Shown: positions 43,485 through 52,076 of the stretch, in pieces
How the letters are laid out: each line of letters opens with the position of its first letter
Numbering within the stretch: position 1 is the first letter of the stretch
Assembly (NCBI RefSeq): GCF_002443155.1
Contig: NZ_CP023667.1
Span: 2,976,001 to 3,040,000, forward strand
From: Alcaligenes faecalis
GTDB lineage: Bacteria; Pseudomonadota; Gammaproteobacteria; Burkholderiales; Burkholderiaceae_B
DNA length: 64,000 nucleotides
Direction of reading: 5' to 3'
Notes under the pieces: model-generated
Database searches by the model: none
Told to the model about the DNA's origin: nothing
What the model saw: the letters and a program-made list of their open reading frames with translations, nothing else
Made by a program: the position numbers and the translations under genes

Positions 43485-44456
43485 ATGACAACGCGTCAAA
43501 CAATGAAAGAGCAACGCCACCTGCAAGAGCAGCAGGACCAAAAGGACAAGAACGGGGTCGGCCAAAACGAGCCCGTCACGCATGACAAAACCCATCCAGG
43601 CAGCGACTACCCCACTCCCCCCCTGCCCCAACAGCACCTGGAAAAGCCCGGATGTGAAAGTGATCTGGACCCGGCCCCCCGCTACGAAGCCTCCAGCTAC
43701 AAGGGCAGCGGCAAGCTGGAAGGAAAAGTAGCCGTGATTACCGGTGGGGACTCGGGCATAGGCCGGGCCGTTGCCGTGCTCTATGCACGAGAAGGTGCCG
43801 ATGTGGCGATTGTGTATTTGCACGAGGATGAAGATGCCGGACGCACTCGTCTGGCCGTCGAGGCCGAAGGCCGCCAATGCCTGACACTGCGCGGCGATGT
43901 GAAAGACCCTGAATTTTGCCGACAAGCGATTGAGCAGGTACTGGACCGCTTCGGTCACCTGAATATTCTGGTCAACAATGCCGGCTTTCAGGAACATGCC
44001 CAATCCTTGCTGGACCTGAGCCCGGAGCGACTCAATGAAACCTTCCACACCAATATCTATGGCTATATCTACATGGCCCAGGCCTGCCTGCCGCACCTTC
44101 ACGCGGGCGATGCCATCGTCAATACCAGCTCGGTCACAGCCTTGCGCGGGGCCGCTCATCTGCTGGACTACTCCAGCACCAAGGGCGCCATTATTGCCTT
44201 CACGTACTCCCTGGCGGCCAACCTGGCGCCCAAAGGTATACGTGTAAACGCGGTCGCTCCCGGACCCGTCTGGACCCCCTTGAACCCCGCCGACTCCCCG
44301 GCCGAAAAAATCCCCGAGTTTGGTGCCGATACGGTCTTTGGCCGCCCCGCCCAGCCGGAAGAACTGGCGCCTGCCTATGTCTACCTAGCCAGCCCGATCA
44401 CCGCCAGCTACATCACCGGCACCGTGCTCCCCATCACGGGTTACCCAGGAAGCTGA
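43485..44456 (+). CDS. General-stress short-chain dehydrogenase (YghA/YdaD-like)
   Basis: A 323-residue SDR with a long hydrophilic N-terminal extension (about 75 residues rich in Gln/Lys/Asp) typical of the YghA/YdaD stress subgroup. The Rossmann motif GGDSGIGRAVAVLYAREGADV lies at about residues 86-106, NNAG near 171, and the catalytic Ser and Tyr-x3-Lys in NTSSVTALRG and DYSSTKGAI. It would oxidise or reduce an alcohol/aldehyde with NAD(P). AAGGAG precedes the ATG by 5 bases. It lies between the KGG gene and otsB, one base before the latter. Confidence 0.87.
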   Translation: MTTRQTMKEQRHLQEQQDQKDKNGVGQNEPVTHDKTHPGSDYPTPPLPQQHLEKPGCESDLDPAPRYEASSYKGSGKLEGKVAVITGGDSGIGRAVAVLYAREGADVAIVYLHEDEDAGRTRLAVEAEGRQCLTLRGDVKDPEFCRQAIEQVLDRFGHLNILVNNAGFQEHAQSLLDLSPERLNETFHTNIYGYIYMAQACLPHLHAGDAIVNTSSVTALRGAAHLLDYSSTKGAIIAFTYSLAANLAPKGIRVNAVAPGPVWTPLNPADSPAEKIPEFGADTVFGRPAQPEELAPAYVYLASPITASYITGTVLPITGYPGS

Positions 44457-44457
44457 T

Positions 44458-45252
44458 ATGAATAACGCTCTGCATTTGGATCAGACCGCCTTGTTTCTGG
44501 ATCTGGACGGCACGCTGGTCCCCTTGGCTGCGCGGCCTGACCAGGTATTTCTTCCCCCGTCCACCGCCGGCCTGCTGCTGAATCTGCACGCTGCCTGCGA
44601 CGGCGCGGTGGCACTGGTTTCAGGCCGCGACTATGACAGCCTGCATATCGCCTGCACCAAGCTTCCGCTTGCCATGATCAGCAGCCACGGCGCAGCCATG
44701 TATGACGCCGAGGGTCAGGAATGCTGGAACATCCCGATCAACCCGGCTGAGCACCACAGCCTGTCCCGCTCTGTCGCCGCCCTGATCCACCCCTACTCAC
44801 TGGTTTGGATGGAGCGCAAATCGCACGGTGTGGCTGTGCACTTTCGGCAACGCCCTGAAGTTGGCGAGGCCTTGGCCACAGAACTGCAGGTGCTGTGCTC
44901 GGAATATCCCGGCTTTGATCTGATCCGTGGACATTGTGTCATCGAACTGCGCATGAGCGGCTTTGACAAAGGCCAAGCCCTGGCCCGGGCCCAACGCCTG
45001 CCCGCGTTCGCCGACCGCAAGCCCGTCATGATTGGCGACGACTTGACCGATGAGGCCGCCTTTGAGTTTGTGAACCAGAAAGGCGGGCTGAGCATACGCA
45101 TCGGTCCTCAGGAGCCAGCCAGCGCGGCCCAGCTTTCCTTGCCACACCCCTCTGACCTGCTGACACTTTTGCAAACCAGTCTGCTGGAGACGCGCTTTTT
45201 CTCCGAGCTGGCACAGCGAACGCCCTCAGGCGCCAAAACGGTTGCGCCATGA
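44458..45252 (+). CDS. otsB: Trehalose-6-phosphate phosphatase
   Basis: A 264-residue HAD phosphatase that removes the phosphate from trehalose-6-phosphate. The four HAD motifs are present: FLDLDGTLVPLAARPDQV (nucleophile Asp in DLDGT), ALVSGRDYDSL, GFDKGQALARA with Lys, and MIGDDLTDEAAFEFVN. Its partner otsA is in the same island but in a separate transcription unit. The gene starts one base after the SDR stop and ends 45 bases before the DUF3182 gene. Confidence 0.93.
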   Translation: MNNALHLDQTALFLDLDGTLVPLAARPDQVFLPPSTAGLLLNLHAACDGAVALVSGRDYDSLHIACTKLPLAMISSHGAAMYDAEGQECWNIPINPAEHHSLSRSVAALIHPYSLVWMERKSHGVAVHFRQRPEVGEALATELQVLCSEYPGFDLIRGHCVIELRMSGFDKGQALARAQRLPAFADRKPVMIGDDLTDEAAFEFVNQKGGLSIRIGPQEPASAAQLSLPHPSDLLTLLQTSLLETRFFSELAQRTPSGAKTVAP

Positions 45253-45297
45253 CTCGCTGACACTGGCCGCACTCTCTTTACTTAAAAGGATGGCCCC

Positions 45298-46422
45298 ATG
45301 AGCAAGATACTTACCTCTACGCCCAAGACCTCCTTGCAAATCAGCCTGCCCAGCAAGGGCTGCAACAAAGGCGCGCTCCAAAGTCTGGAATTCATGGCCA
45401 GGGAACTGGCGCAATTCCTGGATCTGCCTCGAGTCCATATTGACTATGAGGACCAGCTAAAGCCCAGCTCCGAAAACACTTACTACCTCCCCCTGCAGAC
45501 CTTGAGCCTGGAGCAGGCGCGACAACTGGGTATCGAACAGGCCTCCCAACTGTATGGGGGTGTAGTGCCACATGACTTTCTGGCCCATAAAACCGTCGCC
45601 CACCCCCTTCCCCAAGACGATATGGATCGCCCGGAAGGCTGGAACAATGAGCTGGGCCTGGCGTTACGGCACGCGGTCTTGCCAGGCTACAGCGTCTTTT
45701 CAAGAAACGACGCGCTACGCACAATGAGCCTTCTGGATGAAGCAGGCCAGGCCGGCATACGGGCCAAACTGGCCAGTGCTAATGCAGGCAAAGGCCAGAA
45801 GGTGATCTACAGCCGTCAAGAGCTGGAAGAGCTCTTGAACCTGCCGCCGTGGCAGAGTCAACTGGAACAGGGTCTGGTACTGGAGGAGAACCTGCTCGAT
45901 GGCGAGACCTTCAGCATCGGCCAGACCCAGGTGGGCGAGCATCTTTTTTCCTATATCGGCCAGCAACACCAGACCAACAACCTGCAGCACGAGTCCGTAT
46001 ATGGCGGCTCCAGCTTGCTACTGGTTCGCGGCGGGTTTCAGCAGTTGCTGCAACTCTCGGGCATGAAGCGCATTGAGCATCTGCTTGAGCTGACCATAAG
46101 CTACGAAAAAAACATCAGGCAGGCCTTTCCTGAACTGTATGCCTCACGCCGCAACTATGACCTCATCGTCGGTAAAAATGCGCGTGGCCACTACAAGGCA
46201 GCCGTACTGGAACATTCCTGGCGTTTCGGCGGAGCGTCCATTGCAGAGATTCTGGCCATCCGCACCCTGCAACGCCACCCTGAGCTCCAACATACCCACG
46301 CATGGACACGCGAGCGCTATCTGGACGATGCCAGCCTGGTGAAAAACTCCCCTCATCTTTACAGCCTCGACCAAGAAGACGAGGCTTATCTTGCCCGCTT
46401 CGGCGGCCCACTACCATCATGA
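45298..46422 (+). CDS. DUF3182 family protein (ATP-grasp-like)
   Basis: A 374-residue cytoplasmic protein that I place, by overall pattern, in the DUF3182 family. Residues GLALRHAVLPGYSVFSRNDALRTMSLLDEAGQAGIRAKLASANAGKGQKVIYSRQELEELL, EQGLVLEENLLDGETFSIGQTQVG and YDLIVGKNARGHYKAAVLEHSWRFGGAS resemble the nucleotide-binding layout of ATP-grasp ligases. No reaction is known. AAAGGATGGCCCC precedes the ATG. It overlaps the hydrolase gene by ATGA, so the two are translationally coupled and may act together on a carboxylate-containing product. Confidence 0.65.
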   Translation: MSKILTSTPKTSLQISLPSKGCNKGALQSLEFMARELAQFLDLPRVHIDYEDQLKPSSENTYYLPLQTLSLEQARQLGIEQASQLYGGVVPHDFLAHKTVAHPLPQDDMDRPEGWNNELGLALRHAVLPGYSVFSRNDALRTMSLLDEAGQAGIRAKLASANAGKGQKVIYSRQELEELLNLPPWQSQLEQGLVLEENLLDGETFSIGQTQVGEHLFSYIGQQHQTNNLQHESVYGGSSLLLVRGGFQQLLQLSGMKRIEHLLELTISYEKNIRQAFPELYASRRNYDLIVGKNARGHYKAAVLEHSWRFGGASIAEILAIRTLQRHPELQHTHAWTRERYLDDASLVKNSPHLYSLDQEDEAYLARFGGPLPS

Positions 46423-47180
46423 GTACGGAAATTTTCAACACCACCATCAAAGTGCCCCATCAGCACCTGGATGCACGCCTGCTAGTCCCCCAATCCCCTG
46501 TCCCTGGCATTTTGTTCGTGCACGGTTGGGGCGGCAGCCAGCACTTTGACCTGAAACGCGCCCACACCATTGCCGGTATGGGCTGTATTTGTCTGACCTT
46601 TGATCTTGCCGGGCACAATGCCAATCAGCACGAGCGCGAGAAAGTCACCCGAGAACAGAACTTTCAGGACATCTGCGCGGCCTTTGACACCTTGAGCAGC
46701 CACCCTATGGTGGACTCCAGCTCCATCGCCATTGTGGGGCACAGTTATGGCGCCTATCTGGCCTGCCTGTTAAGTGAATTTCGATCGGTACGCTGGCTCA
46801 GCTTGCTGGCTCCTGCCTTGTACCCGGACGACGATTGGCTGTCTCCAAAGGATCAGCTCAACCGAGAGTTGCTGCAGGACTACCGTCTGCATACTCATTC
46901 TCCGCAAGAGAACCGCGCCTTGCAGGCCTGCTCCAAATTCACGGGAGATGTTTTGCTGTTTGAAGCGGAATACGATGAGCTGATTCCCCGCCAGACCTTG
47001 CTAACGTATCGCCAAGCCTTCAGCCAGGCTCATTCCCTGACACATCGAGTGCTGGAAGGCAGCAACCACGCGCTGGACGAGAAAGTCGCCCAGCGTGATT
47101 ACTCCGTGCTGCTGTATCGCTGGATTCAGGAAATGATTATTGGCGCCCGTATTGGGCACCTGCCCAACAACACCACTTGA
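46419..47180 (+). CDS. Alpha/beta hydrolase
   Basis: A 253-residue serine hydrolase. The elements are the oxyanion-hole region FVHGWGGSQHFD, nucleophile elbow GHSYGAYLACLLSEF (Ser at about residue 110), acidic residue in LLFEAEYDELIPRQT, and catalytic His in EGSNHALDEK. No signal peptide. Its ATG overlaps the DUF3182 stop. It is the last gene of the KGG operon and ends one base before the convergent dioxygenase gene. Substrate unknown; family members include peptidases and esterases. Confidence 0.85.
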   Translation: MSTEIFNTTIKVPHQHLDARLLVPQSPVPGILFVHGWGGSQHFDLKRAHTIAGMGCICLTFDLAGHNANQHEREKVTREQNFQDICAAFDTLSSHPMVDSSSIAIVGHSYGAYLACLLSEFRSVRWLSLLAPALYPDDDWLSPKDQLNRELLQDYRLHTHSPQENRALQACSKFTGDVLLFEAEYDELIPRQTLLTYRQAFSQAHSLTHRVLEGSNHALDEKVAQRDYSVLLYRWIQEMIIGARIGHLPNNTT

Positions 47181-47181
47181 C

Positions 47182-47748
47182 TCACGCGACAGCCGGGCGG
47201 TTGGCATAGCCGGAGACAAACTCCTTGGCCTGCCCAGTCTGCGGGTCGAAGACGTGACGGCGTACCTTGCCGATATCCGCACCATAAACGTGAATGCTGA
47301 TGGACACCTGGTCGTCATACATATTGGAAACCTCGTGTATATCACCCACCGTGGGTGACACCACTTCCACCACGCCTGGTTCCAGAGTCTGTGTGTCTTG
47401 TTCTGTCATATGGCCGGTATCGGGATCACGGTCAAAAGGCCGGGAGCGTTCCGCGCCACGCAACATACCAATCAAGCCCCACACGGTATGGTCGTGGATA
47501 GGGGTTTTCTGGCCGGGACCCCACACAAAGCTGACCACGGAAAAGCGTTCCTGCGGACAGCAATACAGCAAGTACTGCTGATAAAACTGGGGATGGGGCT
47601 GGGTGTACTCCGAGGCCAGCCAATCGTCCTGGGCTACCAGTTCGCCCAGCAGGACACGGCCATCACGCAGGATATCCGCCTCGGCGACAGCCGGGCGGCC
47701 GGTCAATTCATTCATCCCTTGAATAAAACGCTCAAAACGGGGGTGCAT
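47182..47748 (-). CDS. Thiol dioxygenase (cysteine / 3-mercaptopropionate dioxygenase type)
   Basis: A 188-residue cupin of the cysteine dioxygenase family, which adds O2 to a thiol to give a sulfinate. Iron ligands are His85 and His87 in PIHDHTVWG and His138 in DIHEVSN; the SIHVYGAD segment supplies His153 and Tyr155 of the active site. Bacterial members act on cysteine or on 3-mercaptopropionate; the sequence alone does not settle which. It sits at the end of an acyl-CoA gene cluster, which favours an organosulfur carboxylate (inferred). Confidence 0.8.
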   Translation of the reverse strand: MHPRFERFIQGMNELTGRPAVAEADILRDGRVLLGELVAQDDWLASEYTQPHPQFYQQYLLYCCPQERFSVVSFVWGPGQKTPIHDHTVWGLIGMLRGAERSRPFDRDPDTGHMTEQDTQTLEPGVVEVVSPTVGDIHEVSNMYDDQVSISIHVYGADIGKVRRHVFDPQTGQAKEFVSGYANRPAVA

Positions 47749-47803
47749 AAGGGGATGTCTCCATAGTTGACTGGGCCTTGCGGCCCAATTCGTGAATCAG
47801 TTC

Positions 47804-48556
47804 TTATTTGTTCAGATACACCGGGGCACGCTTTTCTTTGAAGGCGTTCATCCCTTCCTTGGCATCATAACTATCCTCGATCGCCTTCAGTTGTCGCATG
47901 GTGCGCGCCATTTGCTCGGACGGGCCACGCGTCAGCACTTCATTATTGATAAAGCGCTTCAAGGTCTGCAAAACACGTGGCGACATCTTGGCCAAGTCCT
48001 GCGCCATGCGCACGGCAGCCTGGACTTGCTCGCCCACCGGCACCACTTCATTGGCAAAACCCAGATCGTAAGCACGGCGGGCTTCCAGCGTGCGGCACAA
48101 CAAGATCACTTCCATGGCGGCATGATGCGGAATGCGCGAGGCCAGGCCCGAGATAATGCCGCCGGTAAAGCCCAGCTTGGCTTCCGGGTAGGAGAACTTG
48201 GCGCTCTCGGACGCTACCAGCAAATCCGTCATCATGGCCATCACCAGGGCTCCACCCACACACCAACCACTAACGGCCGCAATAATGGGCTTGTCGGTTT
48301 CAAAACCTACCGTGGGAATGGCGCGCCACAACTCGGGCCACTCATTAATATCCGCCCCGGCAGAAAAAGCGTCATTGCCTGCCCCGGTCAGCACGGCTAC
48401 ACGGCGTGTGGGGTCTTCATCAAAGGCCAGAAATGCCTGCTGCAGCTCCTTGACCACGGTGGCGCTCAAGGCATTGCGGCGATCAGGACGATTGATCGTA
48501 AAGATGGAAACACCGTCATCGTGGTTTTCTACAAGAATGCACTGATAATCCGACAT
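47804..48556 (-). CDS. Enoyl-CoA hydratase/isomerase (crotonase family)
   Basis: A 250-residue crotonase. The oxyanion-hole motif NAFSAGADINEW lies at about residue 64 and AAVSGWCVGGALVMAMMTDLLVASESAKFSYPEAKLGF at about 92-128. Of the two classical catalytic Glu residues, the second is present (YPEAKLG) and the first is replaced by Ala (CVGGALVM), so a standard hydratase reaction is uncertain. GGAGGAG precedes the ATG. Part of a minus-strand operon with the acyl-CoA synthetase and Bug receptor upstream. Confidence 0.82.
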   Translation of the reverse strand: MSDYQCILVENHDDGVSIFTINRPDRRNALSATVVKELQQAFLAFDEDPTRRVAVLTGAGNDAFSAGADINEWPELWRAIPTVGFETDKPIIAAVSGWCVGGALVMAMMTDLLVASESAKFSYPEAKLGFTGGIISGLASRIPHHAAMEVILLCRTLEARRAYDLGFANEVVPVGEQVQAAVRMAQDLAKMSPRVLQTLKRFINNEVLTRGPSEQMARTMRQLKAIEDSYDAKEGMNAFKEKRAPVYLNK

Positions 48557-48599
48557 GGTTTACTCCTCCTGGGTATTTTTCAAAGAATAAGTATTGGTT

Positions 48600-50702
48600 T
48601 TATGTGCCTATGGACAGGCGGGCATCGACAGCGTGACAACGGGTGGCCGCCACGATCAATGGGTTGATATCCAGTTCAAACTCGGTGTCGCGCAGGTCGT
48701 GAGCCAGGAAGCTGACACGCACAATCGCATCGAGCACACCGGCCCGATCCAGCATGCGCCCTCGGTATCCCTTCAATAGCTTGTCGATCATCAAGGTGGA
48801 CAAGAGCCGGTCCGCATCAGCCAGGGTCAACGGTGCAGCCGCAATAACCCGGTCTGACAACATTTCCACCAGAATGCCGCCCGCACCAAACACCACCACC
48901 GGGCCAAACTGTGCATCCTGACGTGCTCCGATCAGAAGCTCCACATCGCCCTTGGCCATGGCCTGCACCAAAACCCCCTCCAGACGGGCATCCGCTTTAT
49001 AGGCTTTGGCATTTGCGTAGAGCCGGGCAAAATCGCGTCGCAAGCTGGCCTCTTCGGCCACATCCAGCGCCACCCCACCCGCTTCGGTTTTATGAACGAT
49101 GTCGGGGGAGACAATCTTCATCACCACCGGATAGCCAATCTGCTCGGCCTGCGCCACGGCCTGTTCCACGTCCTCGCACACCTGGCCCAGATTCACCGGC
49201 AAGCCGTAATGCGCCAGCAAGCGCTTGGACTGGTCTTCATTAAGGACGCCACGCGGCATCACGGTAGGAGCCTGGCAAGCGCTGGGGCGCAAAGCCGCCT
49301 GACGCGGCACAAACTGCCCATGACGTTTCCAGGCCGACAAGGCCAAGGCTGCTTCCAGACTGGAGCTGGCATACGCATGGCCGTGCTGGGCCAGCTTCTG
49401 CCGCAAAGGCTCGGACGTTGCACCCGCATCAAACGCCACCATGACCGGCTTGGCCCAGTGCGGTTCAGGGTGGATGATTTTTTCAATCAGAGCCGCCATC
49501 CATTCCTGCGGACACATGGAGGCCGTAATCAATACCGCATCGCTTTGCTGATCCTGCATCAAGGCATCCAAAGTGGCGCGGGCCACTTCGGTGGAATCCT
49601 GGGTCAGACGAGCGCCCAGATCCACCGGGTTATCCGCCTGCCCGGACGGGTAGTGGGCAGCCAGAGCCTGCTTGGTAGAAGCAGAAAAGCCGGACAGCTC
49701 CACGCCATGCTCTGCCAACGCATCCGCTGCCAAGGCTCCGCCGCCGCCCGAAGGCGTCACAATCGCGACTTTGGAAATCCTGTTGCTGGTAAAGCGCACC
49801 ATGCTGTTTGCCAACAGAAGCATGGCTCCCATATCGTCCATCAGGCTGATGCCTTCATCGCGGCAGACACTGGCAAACACATCATGGTCCCCCGCTACGC
49901 TGGCGGTATGCGAAAAGGCGGCTGCCTTGCCCGCACTGGAGCGCCCGGCCTTGACGGCCAGCCAGGGCTTGCCCGCGGCCTGCGCCCGACGAGCGGTGCG
50001 CCGTAAAGCCTGGGTATCTTTAATGCCTTCTATATAGGTACAGATCACTTGCGTCTTGGGATCATCGATCAGAAAATCCACAAAATCGCACAGGTCCAGA
50101 TCCGCCTGATTACCCACCGAAAATCCATAGGTAAAGCCGCCGCCCATGGCCCAGGCTCGATCAAAGTAGGTAGTCATCAAGGCACCACTTTGACTGACAA
50201 AACCAATAGGCCGCTCCGGCAGACTGTCTCTGTCCAGCACCGGCGAAGAGCACAGCACCAGATGGCGACTGGGGCTGATCATGCCCAGGCAATTGGGGCC
50301 GATCAGTCGCATGCCCGAATCACGGCAGATACGCAGCAAGGCTTGCTCACGCTCCAGCCCGCGCTCGCCTGCATCCGCAAAGCCTGCCGAGATCACCAGC
50401 AGACCGCGCACCCCCATTTGAGCCGCAATCTGCGCCTGCTCCAGGACGGTATCGGCCCCCACTGTAAACACGGCCAGATCCGGAGCGCTGTCCAGTGCAG
50501 CCAGACCGGGCACAGCGGGCAAACCAAACAAACTGCTACGGCTGGGATTGATGGGCAGAACCTTGCCGCCATAACCGTGCTTGAGCAGCATACGGAACAG
50601 TCGCCCGCCAAATTTGGACTGATCTTCCGAGGCGCCGACCAAAGCTATGGATGACGGGTCCAGCAAAGCGTCCAGCGTGCTGGCGCAAGTGACGGTTTCC
50701 AT
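48600..50702 (-). CDS. NDP-forming acyl-CoA synthetase (fused alpha-beta)
   Basis: A 700-residue single-chain acyl-CoA synthetase that makes ADP or GDP (acetate-CoA ligase NDP-forming type). The N-terminal CoA-binding domain is SIALVGASEDQSKFGGRLFRMLLKHGY. The succinyl-CoA-ligase-like part carries the phospho-His in AAAFSHTASVAGDHDVF. The C-terminal ATP-grasp domain shows GYPVVMKIVSPDIVHKTEAGGVALDV and GVLVQAMAKGDVELLIGARQDAQFGPVVVFGAGG. ATG 50702 has AGGAG upstream; the earlier ATG at 50744 lies inside the receptor gene. It probably activates the acid captured by the Bug receptor encoded just before it. Confidence 0.85.
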   Translation of the reverse strand: METVTCASTLDALLDPSSIALVGASEDQSKFGGRLFRMLLKHGYGGKVLPINPSRSSLFGLPAVPGLAALDSAPDLAVFTVGADTVLEQAQIAAQMGVRGLLVISAGFADAGERGLEREQALLRICRDSGMRLIGPNCLGMISPSRHLVLCSSPVLDRDSLPERPIGFVSQSGALMTTYFDRAWAMGGGFTYGFSVGNQADLDLCDFVDFLIDDPKTQVICTYIEGIKDTQALRRTARRAQAAGKPWLAVKAGRSSAGKAAAFSHTASVAGDHDVFASVCRDEGISLMDDMGAMLLLANSMVRFTSNRISKVAIVTPSGGGGALAADALAEHGVELSGFSASTKQALAAHYPSGQADNPVDLGARLTQDSTEVARATLDALMQDQQSDAVLITASMCPQEWMAALIEKIIHPEPHWAKPVMVAFDAGATSEPLRQKLAQHGHAYASSSLEAALALSAWKRHGQFVPRQAALRPSACQAPTVMPRGVLNEDQSKRLLAHYGLPVNLGQVCEDVEQAVAQAEQIGYPVVMKIVSPDIVHKTEAGGVALDVAEEASLRRDFARLYANAKAYKADARLEGVLVQAMAKGDVELLIGARQDAQFGPVVVFGAGGILVEMLSDRVIAAAPLTLADADRLLSTLMIDKLLKGYRGRMLDRAGVLDAIVRVSFLAHDLRDTEFELDINPLIVAATRCHAVDARLSIGT

Positions 50703-50736
50703 CACGTTTGTCTCCTGTTGGTGGTTCTGTGAGCGT

Positions 50737-51735
50737 TTAGTCATCGCTCATCTTGATGGTCTTGAGCAGCTCGCTGTAATAAGCCCGACTCTGCTCCAGA
50801 TCCTTGGCATACGCATCGCCGTCTTTCCAGCTGGCACTGACGCTGATGCGGTGGAAACGCTCCTGGGTCTGCGGCTCGGCCAGGATTTCTTCGGTAGCCT
50901 TGGCCAGCTTCTTCATGACATCGTCAGGCGTGCCTGCCGGTACCGCCAGCCCCCAGAACCCTTCAAAGGGCAGGGCCAGATCAAAACCGGCTTCTTTCGG
51001 TGTGGGCACATCCGGCAGTTCGGGATGGCGCACGCTGGCATACGTCACCAAGGCTTTGGCCTTGCCGCTTTTCACCAGTTCCAGCCCGACACCATCTATA
51101 AAGAAATCGATGTGATTGCCCATCAATGCCGTCATGGTGTCTGCCGAGCCTTTGAACGGCACGTGCAGAAGGTCCAGCTTCTCGGAGTTTTCCAGAATCT
51201 CGCCCGCCAAATGACCGCCAGACGCAATACCTGCCGATCCATAGGTCAGGGTGCCGGGCTCCTTGCGAGCCAGCTCGACAAACTCTTTCAGATTGGAGAC
51301 GGGCAAATCATTGCGCACCGTCATGATGGGCAGATACCCCGCCAGGCTACCTACAAAATCAAAACCCTTGACCGGGTCATAAGGCACGTCGCGTATATAG
51401 GGCAGCACGGTAAAGGCGGTGCTGGTGGCCAGCAACAAGGTGTAGCCATCAGGTTTGGCGCGACCGACGATCGACGTGCCCAGCGAGGTGGTGCCGCCGG
51501 GCCGGTTTTCAATCACGATGGGAACGCCAAGCTTGACGCGCAGACGGTCGGCAAACAGACGCGCCAGATTGTCGCTGTTGCCGCCCGGGGGATAGGGAAC
51601 CACAAAGGTCACTTCACGGCTGGGATAGGTATCGGCCGCGATGGCCGCCGGGGCAGAAAAGCTGCTGACTGCCGCCAGTCCCGAGACCAGCACTGTGCGT
51701 AGAAACCCTGTGCGCGAAAAAAAAGAACTGAACAT
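50737..51735 (-). CDS. Bug/TctC periplasmic solute receptor
   Basis: A 332-residue Bug receptor with a signal peptide (residues 1 to about 34, ending AAIAADT), the motifs VTFVVPYPPGGNSDNLARLFADRL and NRPGGTTSLGTSIVG and the usual C-terminal lobe. GAGGCAAGG lies before the ATG at 51735. It begins the minus-strand operon of the acyl-CoA cluster, and operator-like GAAC/GTTC repeats lie 39-62 bases upstream of the ATG. It should bind the carboxylic acid that the synthetase activates (inferred). Confidence 0.88.
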   Translation of the reverse strand: MFSSFFSRTGFLRTVLVSGLAAVSSFSAPAAIAADTYPSREVTFVVPYPPGGNSDNLARLFADRLRVKLGVPIVIENRPGGTTSLGTSIVGRAKPDGYTLLLATSTAFTVLPYIRDVPYDPVKGFDFVGSLAGYLPIMTVRNDLPVSNLKEFVELARKEPGTLTYGSAGIASGGHLAGEILENSEKLDLLHVPFKGSADTMTALMGNHIDFFIDGVGLELVKSGKAKALVTYASVRHPELPDVPTPKEAGFDLALPFEGFWGLAVPAGTPDDVMKKLAKATEEILAEPQTQERFHRISVSASWKDGDAYAKDLEQSRAYYSELLKTIKMSDD

Positions 51736-51773
51736 GATCCTTGCCTCCTGTGTGAGAGTTTTTCTCTCTTGTT

Positions 51774-51797
51774 GTTCCAATATATAGAACGCTGTTC
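51774..51797. promoter_or_regulatory. Composite GTTC/GAAC operator A
   Basis: GTTC-N9-GAAC-GCT-GTTC: a 17-bp dyad (GTTCCAATATATAGAAC) overlapped by GAAC-GCT-GTTC. It lies just upstream of the Bug receptor gene. The same module occurs in reverse orientation before the divergent acuI-like gene. Confidence 0.65.
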
Positions 51798-52020
51798 TTG
51801 TTTTTGATATTAAAAATGCCGTGAGAACGGCTTGAATACAACAGACAGCAACAACACAAGCAACTTAGGACAACGGTTCAAATAGTGGGATATTTGATTT
51901 CAGGTGTCAACTATTAAACCCCTTCGGGATTTCCCCAGTTCGATCATCTGGTCGCATTGGGCTTGACCGCAACGAGCTTCTGGATAAAATGAAAACACTG
52001 CTTTTCCATGTCAATTTAAA
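51798..52020. promoter_or_regulatory. Divergent promoter region of the acyl-CoA cluster
   Basis: About 220 bases between the two composite operators, without a gene. It must hold both divergent promoters; I do not recognise clear -35/-10 boxes and see no other structure. Confidence 0.4.
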
Positions 52021-52044
52021 GAACGCTGTTCCAAATATCAGAAC
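52021..52044. promoter_or_regulatory. Composite GTTC/GAAC operator B
   Basis: GAAC-GCT-GTTC-N9-GAAC (with GTTCCAAATATCAGAAC), the mirror of operator A, 33 bases before the acuI-like ATG. The spacing of half-sites is identical in both copies, so one dimer or tetramer likely binds both; the IclR gene at 55.1 kb is the best candidate. Confidence 0.65.
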
Positions 52045-52076
52045 ACAAACCCTTAACTGATCGAAGGAATTCACTC

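Noticed and set aside
49092..50006. 304-residue open frame antisense to the acyl-CoA synthetase
   Set aside because: Shadow frame of a well-supported gene, without recognisable domain.
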